Positions 54,037 through 63,977 of a DNA stretch of 64,000 nt are shown here, one piece after another. Origin of the DNA: Sphingobacteriales bacterium (GTDB lineage Bacteria; Bacteroidota; Bacteroidia; Chitinophagales; Chitinophagaceae). A program made the translations under genes and the position numbers. The stretch covers positions 1 through 64,000 of the forward strand of contig JACQDV010000039.1 of NCBI GenBank assembly GCA_016200915.1, given 5' to 3'. Within the stretch, counting starts at the first letter, position 1, and each line of letters opens with the position of its first letter. The notes under the pieces are model-generated. The model saw only the letters and a list, made by a program, of their open reading frames with translations. It did not search any database and was not told the DNA's origin.

Positions 54037-55005
54037 TTGACAGAAACTATCATCAACTTAGAAACCGTTAACCCAATTGAGTTCTTTGGAGTAAACAACG
54101 GTAAGCTTGACATTTTAAAAAAGAAGTTCCCCCTGTTAAAGATCCTCTCCCGTGGCACACAATTAAAACTCAGCGGTTCACCTGAGCAGGTGGAAAACGC
54201 CAGGGAAAAAATTGATCTCATTATTTCTTACTTAGAAAGGAACGGTCACCTCAGTGAAAATTATTATGAACAAATTTTAGGTGGCGACGACCAGGAAGTG
54301 ATTGATCACTTTGCTGAACGTCATCCTAATGAAGTACTCGTATTCGGTCCCAATGGAAAAACTGTAAGAGCCCGTACTGCCAATCAAAAGAGACTGGTGC
54401 AGGCAGCTGATAAAAACGATATCGTTTTTGCTATCGGTCCTGCAGGTACCGGTAAAACTTATACAGCTGTTGCCATGGCTGTAAGAGCATTAAAAAATAA
54501 AGCGGTGAAGAAGATCATCTTAACCCGCCCTGCTGTTGAGGCTGGTGAAAGTTTGGGTTTTCTTCCCGGCGATCTTAAAGAAAAGATTGATCCATATTTA
54601 CGTCCGCTTTATGATGCACTGGATGATATGATACCGGCAGATAAACTTGGTTATTACATGAGTACCCGTGTAATTGAAATTGCACCGTTAGCTTATATGC
54701 GTGGCCGTACATTAGATAATGCATTTATTATTCTGGATGAAGCGCAAAATGCTACTGATCTCCAGATAAAAATGTTTTTAACCCGTATCGGCGCCAATGC
54801 AAAAGCTATCATCACCGGTGATTTAACACAGGTTGACTTACCAAAGAACCAACGCAGTGGTTTGGAAAAAGCCAGCCGCATTTTAAGAAACATTGATGGC
54901 ATATCGCATATTGAATTAGATGAAGAAGACGTGGTACGTCACAAATTGGTAAAAGCTATTATTAAAGCTTACGACAGAGACAATAACCAAAACCCGGTTC
55001 AATAG
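54037..55005 (+). CDS. phoH: PhoH family ATPase
   Basis: 322 residues with the superfamily 1 helicase-like core. Walker A is GPAGTGKTYTA (about 139-149) and Walker B is NAFIILDEAQNAT. The N-terminal small domain fits the PhoH/YbeZ group, which usually pairs with YbeY in RNA processing; no ybeY lies in the window. The start is the TTG at 54037. An in-frame TAA at 54028 rules out anything further upstream, while the ATG at 54030 is in another frame. Confidence 0.94.
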   Translation: MTETIINLETVNPIEFFGVNNGKLDILKKKFPLLKILSRGTQLKLSGSPEQVENAREKIDLIISYLERNGHLSENYYEQILGGDDQEVIDHFAERHPNEVLVFGPNGKTVRARTANQKRLVQAADKNDIVFAIGPAGTGKTYTAVAMAVRALKNKAVKKIILTRPAVEAGESLGFLPGDLKEKIDPYLRPLYDALDDMIPADKLGYYMSTRVIEIAPLAYMRGRTLDNAFIILDEAQNATDLQIKMFLTRIGANAKAIITGDLTQVDLPKNQRSGLEKASRILRNIDGISHIELDEEDVVRHKLVKAIIKAYDRDNNQNPVQ

Positions 55006-55040
55006 ATTACCCTACTAACCCGTCACACTATCAAAAAACT

Positions 55041-55080
55041 ATCCCGTCCTCAACCTGTTGGAGACGGGATTTTTATTTTT
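55041..55080 (+). terminator. Intrinsic terminator of phoH
   Basis: A 14-bp stem with two mismatches (55041-55054 with 55057-55070) is followed by a T-rich tract. Confidence 0.8.
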
Positions 55081-55102
55081 TGTTTCTTTTGATAAATTAT
55101 TT

Positions 55103-56284
55103 CTAATTGAGCGTTACATCAATTGTATTATTAAAATCCACATCACTATAATCCTTCACCACATTATAAAGCGTATCCCGTTCTACAGGAGTTCTTTTTA
55201 CTTGTTTAATTAGTGTAACCAGTTCTTCTGTACTCATAGCCGGGTTTTGTTCTTCACTGCCGGCCATTGAATATATCTTGGTTGAATCGTCGATTGTGCC
55301 ATCAACATCATTCACCCCAAAAGATAAAGTTAGCTGAGCATTGTGACGGCCAAGCATAGGCCAGTAAGCTTTTAAGTGAGGGAAGTTGTCCATAAACAAC
55401 CTGCTCACCGCATACATCTTCATATCTTCTGTAACACTCACTTCAGGGATATGACTCATCTCATTATCATGATTGCGAAACTTAAGCGGAATAAAAGTGT
55501 TGAAGCCACCCGTTTTATCCTGCAAATCTCTCAGTCGTTTCATATGATCAATACGATGCCAGTACTGTTCAACATGACCATACAATAATGTAGCGTTACT
55601 ATGCATTCCTAATTTGTGTGCCGCTTCATGTATAGCTAACCAGCCATCAGCATCTACTTTGTCATCACAAATTTGTTTTCTTACATCGGGATGAAAAATT
55701 TCTGCACCACCACCAGGTAAAGAATCTAATCCGGCTTCATGAAAATATTTCATTCCTTCATCAATCGTCATCTTTGCCTTGCGGAACATATAATCCAGTT
55801 CTACTGCAGTAAAACCCTTGATGTGTAATTCAGGACGATGTGCTTTTATCTTTCTCAATACCTCTGCAAAAAATTCAAGATTCATTTTTGGATGAACGCC
55901 ACCAACAATATGTACTTCGGTAACAGGTTTACCATCGTAGCCTTTTACAATATTGAGCATTTGTTCCATGCTCATTTCCCATCCTTCTTCTTTATGTGCA
56001 TATAAGCGGGAATAAGAACAGAATTTACAGGCGAATACGCATACATTGGTTGGTTCAATATGAAAATTACGGTTGAAATAAACAATGTCGCCGTGTTTCT
56101 TTTCTCTTACAAAATTGGCCAATGCCCCAGCAAATGACAGACTTCCTTTTTCGAATAATAAAACACCTTCTTCCTCATTGATTCTTTCACCGGCAATTAT
56201 TTTTTCTCCAACAGTTTGTAATGCATTATCTGAAGTAAGATCAAGTATAGTTTCAGTGGCGGTAATAGTTCCCATAGTAATCAA
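55103..56284 (-). CDS. mqnE: Aminofutalosine synthase
   Basis: A radical SAM enzyme that joins 3-(1-carboxyvinyl)oxybenzoate and SAM to make 6-amino-6-deoxyfutalosine in the futalosine route to menaquinone. 393 residues. The iron-sulfur motif CxxxCxxC is in NVCVFACKFCSYSR (about 83-92). Further family motifs are EVHIVGGVHPK and PGGGAEIFHPDVR. It starts immediately after the stop of the upstream M43 gene. The start at 56284 (MITMGT) or 56275 (MGTITA) cannot be separated. Confidence 0.92.
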   Translation of the reverse strand: MITMGTITATETILDLTSDNALQTVGEKIIAGERINEEEGVLLFEKGSLSFAGALANFVREKKHGDIVYFNRNFHIEPTNVCVFACKFCSYSRLYAHKEEGWEMSMEQMLNIVKGYDGKPVTEVHIVGGVHPKMNLEFFAEVLRKIKAHRPELHIKGFTAVELDYMFRKAKMTIDEGMKYFHEAGLDSLPGGGAEIFHPDVRKQICDDKVDADGWLAIHEAAHKLGMHSNATLLYGHVEQYWHRIDHMKRLRDLQDKTGGFNTFIPLKFRNHDNEMSHIPEVSVTEDMKMYAVSRLFMDNFPHLKAYWPMLGRHNAQLTLSFGVNDVDGTIDDSTKIYSMAGSEEQNPAMSTEELVTLIKQVKRTPVERDTLYNVVKDYSDVDFNNTIDVTLN

Positions 56285-58477
56285 TTAATTTGTCTTCAAT
56301 ATTTTTTGTGTAACCGTTTTATCAGTATAAAATACCTTAACGTAATACATTCCGGTCTGCAATCCGCCAAGATTAAATTCAATATTGGTTGAAGCCTGAC
56401 CAACTGCAAAGGTACGCTGCATTATTAACTGACCAAGAGAATTATAAACTGCTATACCTTTTAAAGTAGTTGGGTTGGGATAATGCTGTACATAAAAACT
56501 ACTGCTGAAAGGATTGGGTGTAATCAATAACCCTTTTTCTTTTAAAATAGGGTTGATAAAATAATTGTACAGGTTTATATCATCCAGGTAAACATTATTT
56601 TCATAATTGCAAATATTTTTAAACACTACCTGCAAATTAGAAACATTATTCAAATACGGAGTCAGGTATATAGAATCTTTTCTCCATTCATCAGATAGCG
56701 GAATAAATTCAGCCTGGTAACCATCCGCTTTTGACGGGGATGTAATTAATGCAGCACCTCCTTTTTTATATACACTCTGGTAAGTAACGCCACAATCACT
56801 GGTTACCAGAACCTCAAGCGTATCAAATGAAACACCCGGTGATGATGGTGAACTGAATGTTACGGCTGCCAATTGAAAAGTAAGGAATGTAGAGTCAGCA
56901 TTATTAACCGGGAAGATGGGTGTTATTAAATAATCTTTTTCATCAATAGCAGGATAATCAAAATTATGCACTCTTACAGAGGCATTGCCTGTTTTAGCAG
57001 CTAAGGTTGTTCTTTCCCAGGTAAGACTATTATCAGGATTATCAATAGCCCAGCCATTGGGAGGAAATACAGTGCTCTCAAAACCTTCTTTAAGTGTGTT
57101 ACCTGTTGTGGAAGGATAAACAAAGCTGGATTTTATAGTATCATTTTTTACAAATTCATCTGAAGCTCCGTTGGGCTGAGAAGTATAGATGATTAAATTA
57201 TGCGTTCCTGATGTAATACCGGTAATACTACTGAGCGTAACGGATGTTTCTGACAGGGAAGCTACAGAACCCGTCCAGTTGGTAGTAACAACAGTACCAC
57301 CATCAACGGATGCGGATATTTGCAAAGAGGTTAATACCGTGCTTGCCAGGTTCCTGATTTTTATAACAGGTTGAAAACTGGAAGCACAAATAACTGCTGT
57401 TGGAGAAATGATTTGTTGTGCTTTTACATTCCTGGTTAATAAAGTTACAGGGGTGCCACCATTAGAAGTTAATAAGCCTGGTCTGTAAAGTGATAGAGCA
57501 GCTTCCATCCGTGTTTGTTGCCCTTTTGAAAACATCACCATACAGGCATCATCTGTAAAATCCATATAGTTTTCGTACATAATGCCGGGGGCAACCGGGC
57601 TACACGCATCAGTAACCACACCTGAAGGGCACCCACTTGTTGAATTTGCCTGGTTAGGCGTATCATCCATAGCCGGAGCATCGGGAAAATCAGAACCAGC
57701 ACAAGTGCCATTATCATCTCCCCAAATATGTAACAACCGGAAGTAATGCCCTACTTCATGTACACCTGTACGACCAAGATTATATGGAGTAAAGCTTGTA
57801 CCGGGTAAAGTTTGATAAAGAATAACTACTCCATCTTCATCTGTTGGTATATCATTTACGTCCGGTAGTTTTGCATAACCTAAAATTCCTCCGGGAATAT
57901 TAGTAACCCAAATATTAAGATAGCGGGAAGGATCCCATATATCAGCTCCTCCTTTATTTCTATGTTTCACAGGATCCCCAACGTTAAAGGTTGATGATAC
58001 AGCCGATTCAGTTCTGTCAATTCCTGTTGTTGGCTCATCATCCGGTGTACGCTGAGCTAATGTAAACCGGATATTTGTTTTTGCAAATAAAGGTTTGAAG
58101 GCCGCAGGTATTTTGGTACTGTCAGCATTGGAACCCGAATAATCAGTATTCAAAACATTGAGTTGCGCATTAATAGCTGCGTCTGTTACAACAGAAGTGT
58201 TAGGCAGCACTATATGAAAAACTACCGGCACTGTAACCACAGCCTGTTCTCTGCCAGCCAGTTTTCTTTGTTGTATCTCCAGCATTTTAGCTGCAATACG
58301 CTTTTCTGATAAATGAAAATTTTTAACGGCTTCAGCGCCTCTTTTTAAATACGCTTTTAAAAGTGCCTCATTCGCACATCGGTTAGCAGCCTGTTTTTTT
58401 TGAGCAAAAGTTTTATTAACTGAAAATAAAACCAGCAGAAAAAGAATGTTTTTCAAGATGTATAGTTTAGTTAACAA
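56285..58477 (-). CDS. Secreted M43 family zinc metallopeptidase with T9SS sorting domain
   Basis: 730 residues. A signal peptide (about 1-25) and a pro-region precede a cytophagalysin/pappalysin-like domain starting TVPVVFHIVLPN. The zinc motif is HEVGHYFRLLHIWGD: it keeps all three His and the Glu, but the usual Gly of HExxHxxGxxH is Arg. A calcium-type DxNGTC follows. The middle has an immunoglobulin-like fold and a MAM-like beta-sandwich (GFESTVFPPNGWAIDNPDNSLTWERT, about 480-650). The end is a type A T9SS domain (GIAVYNSLGQLIMQ ... QKILKTN). It is a likely extracellular protease. Confidence 0.9.
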   Translation of the reverse strand: MLTKLYILKNILFLLVLFSVNKTFAQKKQAANRCANEALLKAYLKRGAEAVKNFHLSEKRIAAKMLEIQQRKLAGREQAVVTVPVVFHIVLPNTSVVTDAAINAQLNVLNTDYSGSNADSTKIPAAFKPLFAKTNIRFTLAQRTPDDEPTTGIDRTESAVSSTFNVGDPVKHRNKGGADIWDPSRYLNIWVTNIPGGILGYAKLPDVNDIPTDEDGVVILYQTLPGTSFTPYNLGRTGVHEVGHYFRLLHIWGDDNGTCAGSDFPDAPAMDDTPNQANSTSGCPSGVVTDACSPVAPGIMYENYMDFTDDACMVMFSKGQQTRMEAALSLYRPGLLTSNGGTPVTLLTRNVKAQQIISPTAVICASSFQPVIKIRNLASTVLTSLQISASVDGGTVVTTNWTGSVASLSETSVTLSSITGITSGTHNLIIYTSQPNGASDEFVKNDTIKSSFVYPSTTGNTLKEGFESTVFPPNGWAIDNPDNSLTWERTTLAAKTGNASVRVHNFDYPAIDEKDYLITPIFPVNNADSTFLTFQLAAVTFSSPSSPGVSFDTLEVLVTSDCGVTYQSVYKKGGAALITSPSKADGYQAEFIPLSDEWRKDSIYLTPYLNNVSNLQVVFKNICNYENNVYLDDINLYNYFINPILKEKGLLITPNPFSSSFYVQHYPNPTTLKGIAVYNSLGQLIMQRTFAVGQASTNIEFNLGGLQTGMYYVKVFYTDKTVTQKILKTN

Positions 58478-58581
58478 AGATAATGCTTTGAAAGACCCGG
58501 ATTACCACTGTAACGATACTTTTTACCTGCGTAACTGTTTATAAATTAGGATAAAAAGATTACAGATAAAAAAACATCTGC

Positions 58582-58589
58582 TACATTTG
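58582..58589 (+). promoter_or_regulatory. Candidate -7 element of the gmd-fcl operon
   Basis: TACATTTG matches TAnnTTTG 20 bp before the gmd ATG. The -33 element is not clear. Confidence 0.4.
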
Positions 58590-58608
58590 CTCAAATTTTT
58601 ACCGTTAA

Positions 58609-59721
58609 ATGAAAAAAGCACTTATTACCGGTGTTACAGGACAGGATGGAGCCTACCTTTCTGAACTGCTGTTAAAAAAAGGGTACGAAGTTCATGGAAT
58701 TAAAAGAAGAGCGTCTTTGATCAACACTGACCGTATTGATCATTTGTATCAGGATCCTCATGAAAAAAACCTGCGTTTAATTTTGCATTATGGTGATCTT
58801 ACCGATTCTACTAATCTCATCCGCATAATTCAGCAGGTACAGCCCGATGAAATTTATAACCTGGCCGCCATGAGCCATGTACATGTAAGTTTTGAAACTC
58901 CTGAATATACTGCTAATACCGATGCTCTTGGCACATTAAGAATTTTGGAGGCTGTTAGAATATTAGGATTAACTGAAAAAACAAAAATATACCAGGCTTC
59001 CACATCTGAGTTATATGGTAAAGTGCAGGAAATTCCACAAAGTGAAAAAACACCCTTCTATCCCCGTTCACCTTATGGCGTGGCAAAAATGTATGCTTTC
59101 TGGATTACCGTTAACTACCGGGAAGCATATAACATGTTTGCTTCTAATGGTATTTTATTCAATCATGAAAGTCCATTGCGTGGTGAAACATTTGTAACCA
59201 GAAAGATCACCCGTGGCGTTTCTGAAATTGTTTTAGGATTAAAAGACAAATTGTTCCTGGGCAATCTAAATGCAAAACGTGACTGGGGACACGCCAAAGA
59301 TTATGTAGAAGCAATGTACCTTATTCTTCAGCAGGATATTGCCGAAGATTTTGTAATTGCCACAGGTATAACTACAACAGTAAGAGATTTTGTAAAAATG
59401 AGTTTTGCTTATTGTGGTATTGAAATAGCATTTAAAGGTTCAGAAGAAAATGAAGTGGGTTATATAGTAAAATGCAATCATCCCGATTTTCAGGTGGAAG
59501 AAGGAAAAGAAGTGGTATTTGTTGATAAGCATTACTACCGTCCAACGGAAGTGGATATATTAATTGGGGATGCCACCAAAGCCAGAACAAAACTTGGCTG
59601 GAAACCTAAATATGATTTAGCAGGATTAGTGGAAGACATGATGAGCAGCGATATAGAACTCTTCCGCCGCCGTATAGTATTACATGAGAGTGGATACAAA
59701 ACACTCAATCAATTTGAGTAA
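58609..59721 (+). CDS. gmd: GDP-mannose 4,6-dehydratase
   Basis: Converts GDP-D-mannose to GDP-4-keto-6-deoxymannose in the cytoplasm, the first step toward GDP-L-fucose. 370 residues, family length. The NADP motif [10 protein letters not shown] is at 8-17. The catalytic region holds [14 protein letters not shown] and [12 protein letters not shown] (YxxxK), then the [12 protein letters not shown] substrate loop. The stop overlaps the fcl start by one base (TAATG). Confidence 0.97.
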   Translation: MKKALITGVTGQDGAYLSELLLKKGYEVHGIKRRASLINTDRIDHLYQDPHEKNLRLILHYGDLTDSTNLIRIIQQVQPDEIYNLAAMSHVHVSFETPEYTANTDALGTLRILEAVRILGLTEKTKIYQASTSELYGKVQEIPQSEKTPFYPRSPYGVAKMYAFWITVNYREAYNMFASNGILFNHESPLRGETFVTRKITRGVSEIVLGLKDKLFLGNLNAKRDWGHAKDYVEAMYLILQQDIAEDFVIATGITTTVRDFVKMSFAYCGIEIAFKGSEENEVGYIVKCNHPDFQVEEGKEVVFVDKHYYRPTEVDILIGDATKARTKLGWKPKYDLAGLVEDMMSSDIELFRRRIVLHESGYKTLNQFE

Positions 59722-60653
59722 TGGATAAGCAAAGTAAAATTTATATTGCCGGCCACAGAGGAATGGTTGGCTCAGCCATACACCGTAACCTTTTAAAAAA
59801 AGGTTATACCAATTTTTGTTTACGCACTTCCGAAGAACTTGATCTTAGAAATCAGCAGGCTGTTGCTGATTTTTTTGAACAGGAAAAACCAGCTTATGTT
59901 TTCCTTGCTGCAGCAAGGGTGGGTGGTATTATTGCTAATAATACTTACAGAGCCGAGTTCATTTATGATAACCTGATGATTGAAAGCAATATCATTCATT
60001 CATCATACAAAGCTGGCGTAAAGAAATTAATGTTCCTTGGTAGTTCTTGCATTTATCCTAAACTGGCTCCGCAACCTTTGAAAGAAGAATATTTATTAAC
60101 CGGGTTACTTGAACATACTAATGAACCTTATGCTATCTCAAAAATTGCCGGTATAAAATTATGTGATGCTTATCGTAGCCAGTATGGCTGTAATTTTATT
60201 TCTGCAATGCCTACAAACTTATATGGGCCCAATGATAACTATCATCCGCAAAACTCACATGTTATACCGGGATTGATCCGCAAGTTTCATGAAGCTATTC
60301 TGCAAAACAAACCGACTGTTGAAATTTGGGGCAGCGGTTCACCCCGCCGTGAATTTTTATATGCAGATGATTTAGCAGAAGCCTGCTATTACCTGATACT
60401 AAACTACAATGAAGCTGGTCTTATCAATATCGGAGCAGGTGAAGACATCACAATAAAAGAGTTAGCTGAGTTAATAAAAGATATTACAGGATTTACAGGA
60501 ACACTTTCTTTTGATGCCAGTAAACCCGATGGCACTCCACGAAAATTAATGGATGTTTCCAAATTACATGCAACCGGCTGGAAGCATACTATTAACCTTA
60601 AAGAAGGATTACAATTAGCTTACCAGGATTTTAAAAGCAGGTATAAAGGATAG
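59721..60653 (+). CDS. fcl: GDP-L-fucose synthase
   Basis: Epimerises and reduces the Gmd product to GDP-L-fucose for surface glycans. 310 residues. The NADPH motif is [11 protein letters not shown] (about 8-18). The catalytic triad sits in [10 protein letters not shown] and [10 protein letters not shown] (YxxxK). It is translationally coupled to gmd, as in many capsule or glycan loci, but no glycosyltransferase follows. Confidence 0.97.
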   Translation: MDKQSKIYIAGHRGMVGSAIHRNLLKKGYTNFCLRTSEELDLRNQQAVADFFEQEKPAYVFLAAARVGGIIANNTYRAEFIYDNLMIESNIIHSSYKAGVKKLMFLGSSCIYPKLAPQPLKEEYLLTGLLEHTNEPYAISKIAGIKLCDAYRSQYGCNFISAMPTNLYGPNDNYHPQNSHVIPGLIRKFHEAILQNKPTVEIWGSGSPRREFLYADDLAEACYYLILNYNEAGLINIGAGEDITIKELAELIKDITGFTGTLSFDASKPDGTPRKLMDVSKLHATGWKHTINLKEGLQLAYQDFKSRYKG

Positions 60654-60700
60654 GTTTATTTTCCTATCTTCCGTTTTAGTAAAAACTAAAACAACTGCAA

Positions 60701-61963
60701 ATGAATATTAAGACCCGTCTTACTGTTATGAACTTTTTACAATTCTTTGTATGGGGTTCATGGCTTATTTCTTTAGGAGGTTATATGTTCGTAAACCTCA
60801 AATTCAAAGGAAGTGAAGTTGGAGATATTTATGGAACTATGGGATTAGCCTCTCTTTTTATGCCTGCCCTGTTAGGTATTGTGGCTGACAGATGGATTAA
60901 TGCTGAAAGAGTATTAGGCATTAGTCATTTAATCGGTGCAGGACTATTGTTATACGCTTCTGCAGTTAAAGATCCGGGAACAATGTATAAGGTTATGTTG
61001 TTCAATTCTATGGCTTATATGCCTACTATTGCGCTCAATAATACAGTTTCTTACATCAATCTTGAACAAAAAGGATTTAATGTGGTAAAGGATTTTCCCC
61101 CAATACGTGTTTGGGGTACTATTGGTTTTATTGTGGCCATGTGGATGGTTGATTTGAGCGGATGGGCTTTTAGTCCTTTACAACTTTATATTAGTGCCGC
61201 TTCGGGGATTATTTTAGGGCTGTATGCATTTTCAATGCCTGCATGCCCGCCATTAAATAAAGGAAGCAAAGGTTCCGTTGTTTCTGCTTTAGGGTTAGAT
61301 GCGTTTGTATTGTTTAAACAAACTAAAATGGCGGTCTTTTTCTTTTTTGCCATGCTGTTAGGTGCTGCATTGCAAATCACCAACACTTTTGGCAGCTCTT
61401 TCCTCGATAGTTTTAAAGATACTTATCCAGATGCATTTGGTGTTAAACATCCCAACATCTTAATCTCAATTTCACAGATATCAGAAACACTTTTTATTTT
61501 AACCATCCCATTCTTCCTCAAAAAATTTGGTATTAAAAAAGTAATGCTAATAAGCATGTTTGCATGGGTGCTGAGATTTGGATTGTTTGGCGTTGGTAAC
61601 CCGGGGAGTGGCTTAACGCTTCTTATTTTATCAATGATTGTTTATGGTATGGCTTTCGACTTCTTTAATATTTCAGGTTCTTTATTTGTAGAAAAAGAAG
61701 CTGATGTAAATATTCGTGCCAGTGCACAAGGTTTATTTATGCTGATGACAAATGGTATTGGTGCTTATCTTGGTGGTTTCTTCAGTGGAAGAGTTGTAGA
61801 TTATTTTACTAAAGTGGATGCAGCTACCGGTAATGTTATCTCAAGAGACTGGTCAAGCATATGGTTCACCTTTGCTGGTTATGCTTTAGTACTTGGATTA
61901 ATATTTCCGTTTGTTTTTAAATACAAACATGAGCCTGCAGCATTAGAAGAAATAAAACATTAA
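60701..61963 (+). CDS. MFS nucleoside permease-like transporter (NupG/XapB type)
   Basis: 420 residues with twelve predicted membrane helices. The N-terminal MNFLQFFVWGSWLISLGGYMF and the core FPPIRVWGTIGFIVAMW match the nucleoside:H+ symporter group, though many Bacteroidota members carry other ligands such as sugars. It follows the fucose genes by 47 bp on the same strand, but I see no reason to tie it to GDP-fucose. The C terminus is a short charged tail. Confidence 0.85.
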   Translation: MNIKTRLTVMNFLQFFVWGSWLISLGGYMFVNLKFKGSEVGDIYGTMGLASLFMPALLGIVADRWINAERVLGISHLIGAGLLLYASAVKDPGTMYKVMLFNSMAYMPTIALNNTVSYINLEQKGFNVVKDFPPIRVWGTIGFIVAMWMVDLSGWAFSPLQLYISAASGIILGLYAFSMPACPPLNKGSKGSVVSALGLDAFVLFKQTKMAVFFFFAMLLGAALQITNTFGSSFLDSFKDTYPDAFGVKHPNILISISQISETLFILTIPFFLKKFGIKKVMLISMFAWVLRFGLFGVGNPGSGLTLLILSMIVYGMAFDFFNISGSLFVEKEADVNIRASAQGLFMLMTNGIGAYLGGFFSGRVVDYFTKVDAATGNVISRDWSSIWFTFAGYALVLGLIFPFVFKYKHEPAALEEIKH

Positions 61964-61985
61964 CGATACCTGATGAAACAAAAAA

Positions 61986-62010
61986 AAACGGGCTTAAATA
62001 AAGCCCGTTT
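61986..62010. terminator. Bidirectional intrinsic terminator
   Basis: A perfect 10-bp stem (61986-61995 with 62001-62010) is flanked by A and T runs and lies between convergent genes. Confidence 0.85.
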
Positions 62011-62062
62011 TTATAAATGAAATTTGTACTTATTTATAATCTCATTTGAAACAGATTAAATG

Positions 62063-62962
62063 CTATTTTTTAGCAGCCTCCATATCTTTTACTGTCAAAA
62101 GGTTAATATCAAAAATAAGGTTATCAAATGGTTTAATAACATCACCTCTTCCGTCTGCACCATACCCTTCTTTAGCCGGAATAAAAACCCGTATCTGTGC
62201 TCCTTCTTTTTGTCCTTTAATACCCAGGTCAAATCCCTTGATCATTTGACCTAACGGGTAGGTTAACGTGTCTTTTCTGTCAGGCCCAATGTTGGTATCA
62301 AATAAAGTACCGCTTAACAGGGTACCCCGGTATTTTACACCTACCATCTTGCCTAAATCTGCAATTACACCTGTTCCGGGTTGTTTAACTTCAACATAAA
62401 TGCCATCTGCTGTTTTTGTAGCATTGATTTTATTTTTGGCAATATAATCATCCAGTTCTTTCTGCGCCTTTTCGTAGCCTGCCTTGTTTTTAATTTCTTC
62501 CTTTCCTGCTGCAATTACTTTGTCTGCTTCAAAACTTTTTTGAGCTTCATCAAGCGTATTATACACCTTTACTACTTTCAGGTAGCTCTTTATTTTATCT
62601 CCTTTGTGAAAGAAAGGAGGCATACGAAAGCCCGGCATCTTTGTTAAAGTATCTACTGATTGAATCACTATCACACTATCACCTTCTCCAAAGAATTTAA
62701 GCAGTTCTGTTACATCATGGGGGCGACCAACACTATCAATAGGGGTATAGTATGGCAACCCTTCGTTGGTATTAAAAAATAATGAGTCGTGTACATAACC
62801 TATCATTTGTATTTTGGCAAACTGCCCGGGTTTCATTGGTGTTTTGCCTCCGGAAGAAACTATTTTATAGTATAATCCTGATTTCGTTTTCTTGTACCCG
62901 GATAAATTACAGCTGCTCATCGCTACGGCTGCAATCAATAAAAATAAAATTGATCTTTTCAT
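62063..62962 (-). CDS. Lipoprotein FKBP-type peptidyl-prolyl isomerase with two FKBP modules
   Basis: 299 residues with a lipoprotein signal (lipobox MSSC, Cys about 18). A first, degenerate FKBP module spans about 25-135. A helical linker follows (about 135-180), then a complete FKBP domain (about 185-295) with VGVKYRGTLLSGTLFDTN, PLGQMIKGFDLGIKGQKEGAQIRVFIPAKEGYG and LIFDINLLTV. It probably folds periplasmic or outer-membrane proteins. It starts 1 bp after the nrnA stop, so both are in one transcript. Confidence 0.92.
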   Translation of the reverse strand: MKRSILFLLIAAVAMSSCNLSGYKKTKSGLYYKIVSSGGKTPMKPGQFAKIQMIGYVHDSLFFNTNEGLPYYTPIDSVGRPHDVTELLKFFGEGDSVIVIQSVDTLTKMPGFRMPPFFHKGDKIKSYLKVVKVYNTLDEAQKSFEADKVIAAGKEEIKNKAGYEKAQKELDDYIAKNKINATKTADGIYVEVKQPGTGVIADLGKMVGVKYRGTLLSGTLFDTNIGPDRKDTLTYPLGQMIKGFDLGIKGQKEGAQIRVFIPAKEGYGADGRGDVIKPFDNLIFDINLLTVKDMEAAKK

Positions 62963-62963
62963 A

Positions 62964-63977
62964 TTATTGTTGTTGTAATTGATTTTCGTATTCTTTAATA
63001 ACTTTTTTAAACTTGCTTACTGTTTGGTCTAAACTGTCACTGCTTCTTCCGCCTGCTGCGTTAAAATGTCCGCCACCTTCAAAATGTTTACGGGCAAATG
63101 TATTACAGTCAAAATCACCTTTACTTCTAAAACTCCATTTTCTTTCTTCATCCCTGTCAATAACCAATGCTGCTAATTTAATTCCCTGGATAGTGAGCGG
63201 ATAATTTACGAGACCTTCGGTATCGCCGGTTTTCATTTCGTAGCGAAGCAGGTCTTGTTTGGATATGGAGATCAAAGCAGCATTGTATTCGTAAAATATT
63301 TCCATCCGGTTCAACAGCATGTGACCGATGAAACGAAGACGGTTCTCTAAAAAGTTATCATAAATATTTTCGTGAACCTGTGAGTGCTTCAAGCCTCTTC
63401 TTTTGAGATCAGCCACCATCAGGTGAACAGTTTCATTGGCAGAATTAAAACGAAATGAGCCAGTATCTGTCATTGCACCTGCATATAAACATTCAGCAAT
63501 GCTTTCATTGATCATATCATCATGACCACTTTCCACAATCACATCGTACACCATTTCACTGGTGGAGCTTTTGCTGGTAAGGCTATAACCGTAATCAAAA
63601 ACTTCTACCTGTGGTTCTATATGATGATCAATTAAAATCTTAACGCAGTTGAGCTGAGTAAGTGTATTGGTCATATTTTTAGTGCGGTGCAGTGCGTTGA
63701 AATCCAAACAAAAAAGCCATTCTGCTTCTTTTAAAATTTTAATGGATTTATCAATCGTTTTTTCGTAGTCCAGCACTTCTTTACATCCCGGCATCCAGTT
63801 TAAAAATGCCGCCCAGTTAGTGGGAGAAATAACCGTAACTGAATGACCAAACTGTTTTAAAAAATTAGCCAGCGCCAAAGACGATCCCATTGCATCAGCA
63901 TCGGGTTTTTGGTGTGTAGTGATCACCACCTTTTTAGGCTGCCTGAGTAACGGAAATATTTCCTGTATTGGTTTCAT
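62964..63977 (-). CDS. nrnA: Bifunctional oligoribonuclease / PAP phosphatase NrnA-like
   Basis: A DHH/DHHA1 family enzyme of 337 residues that degrades nano-RNA and, in relatives, dephosphorylates 3'-phosphoadenosine-5'-phosphate. Motifs: THQKPDADAMGSSLALANFL (about 21-40), LFCLDFNA, LIDHHIEP (the DHH triad) and a C-terminal GGGHFNAAGGRS that binds the substrate backbone. It heads the two-gene transcript with the FKBP gene. The start at 63977 is 23 bp from the window edge. Confidence 0.93.
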   Translation of the reverse strand: MKPIQEIFPLLRQPKKVVITTHQKPDADAMGSSLALANFLKQFGHSVTVISPTNWAAFLNWMPGCKEVLDYEKTIDKSIKILKEAEWLFCLDFNALHRTKNMTNTLTQLNCVKILIDHHIEPQVEVFDYGYSLTSKSSTSEMVYDVIVESGHDDMINESIAECLYAGAMTDTGSFRFNSANETVHLMVADLKRRGLKHSQVHENIYDNFLENRLRFIGHMLLNRMEIFYEYNAALISISKQDLLRYEMKTGDTEGLVNYPLTIQGIKLAALVIDRDEERKWSFRSKGDFDCNTFARKHFEGGGHFNAAGGRSSDSLDQTVSKFKKVIKEYENQLQQQ

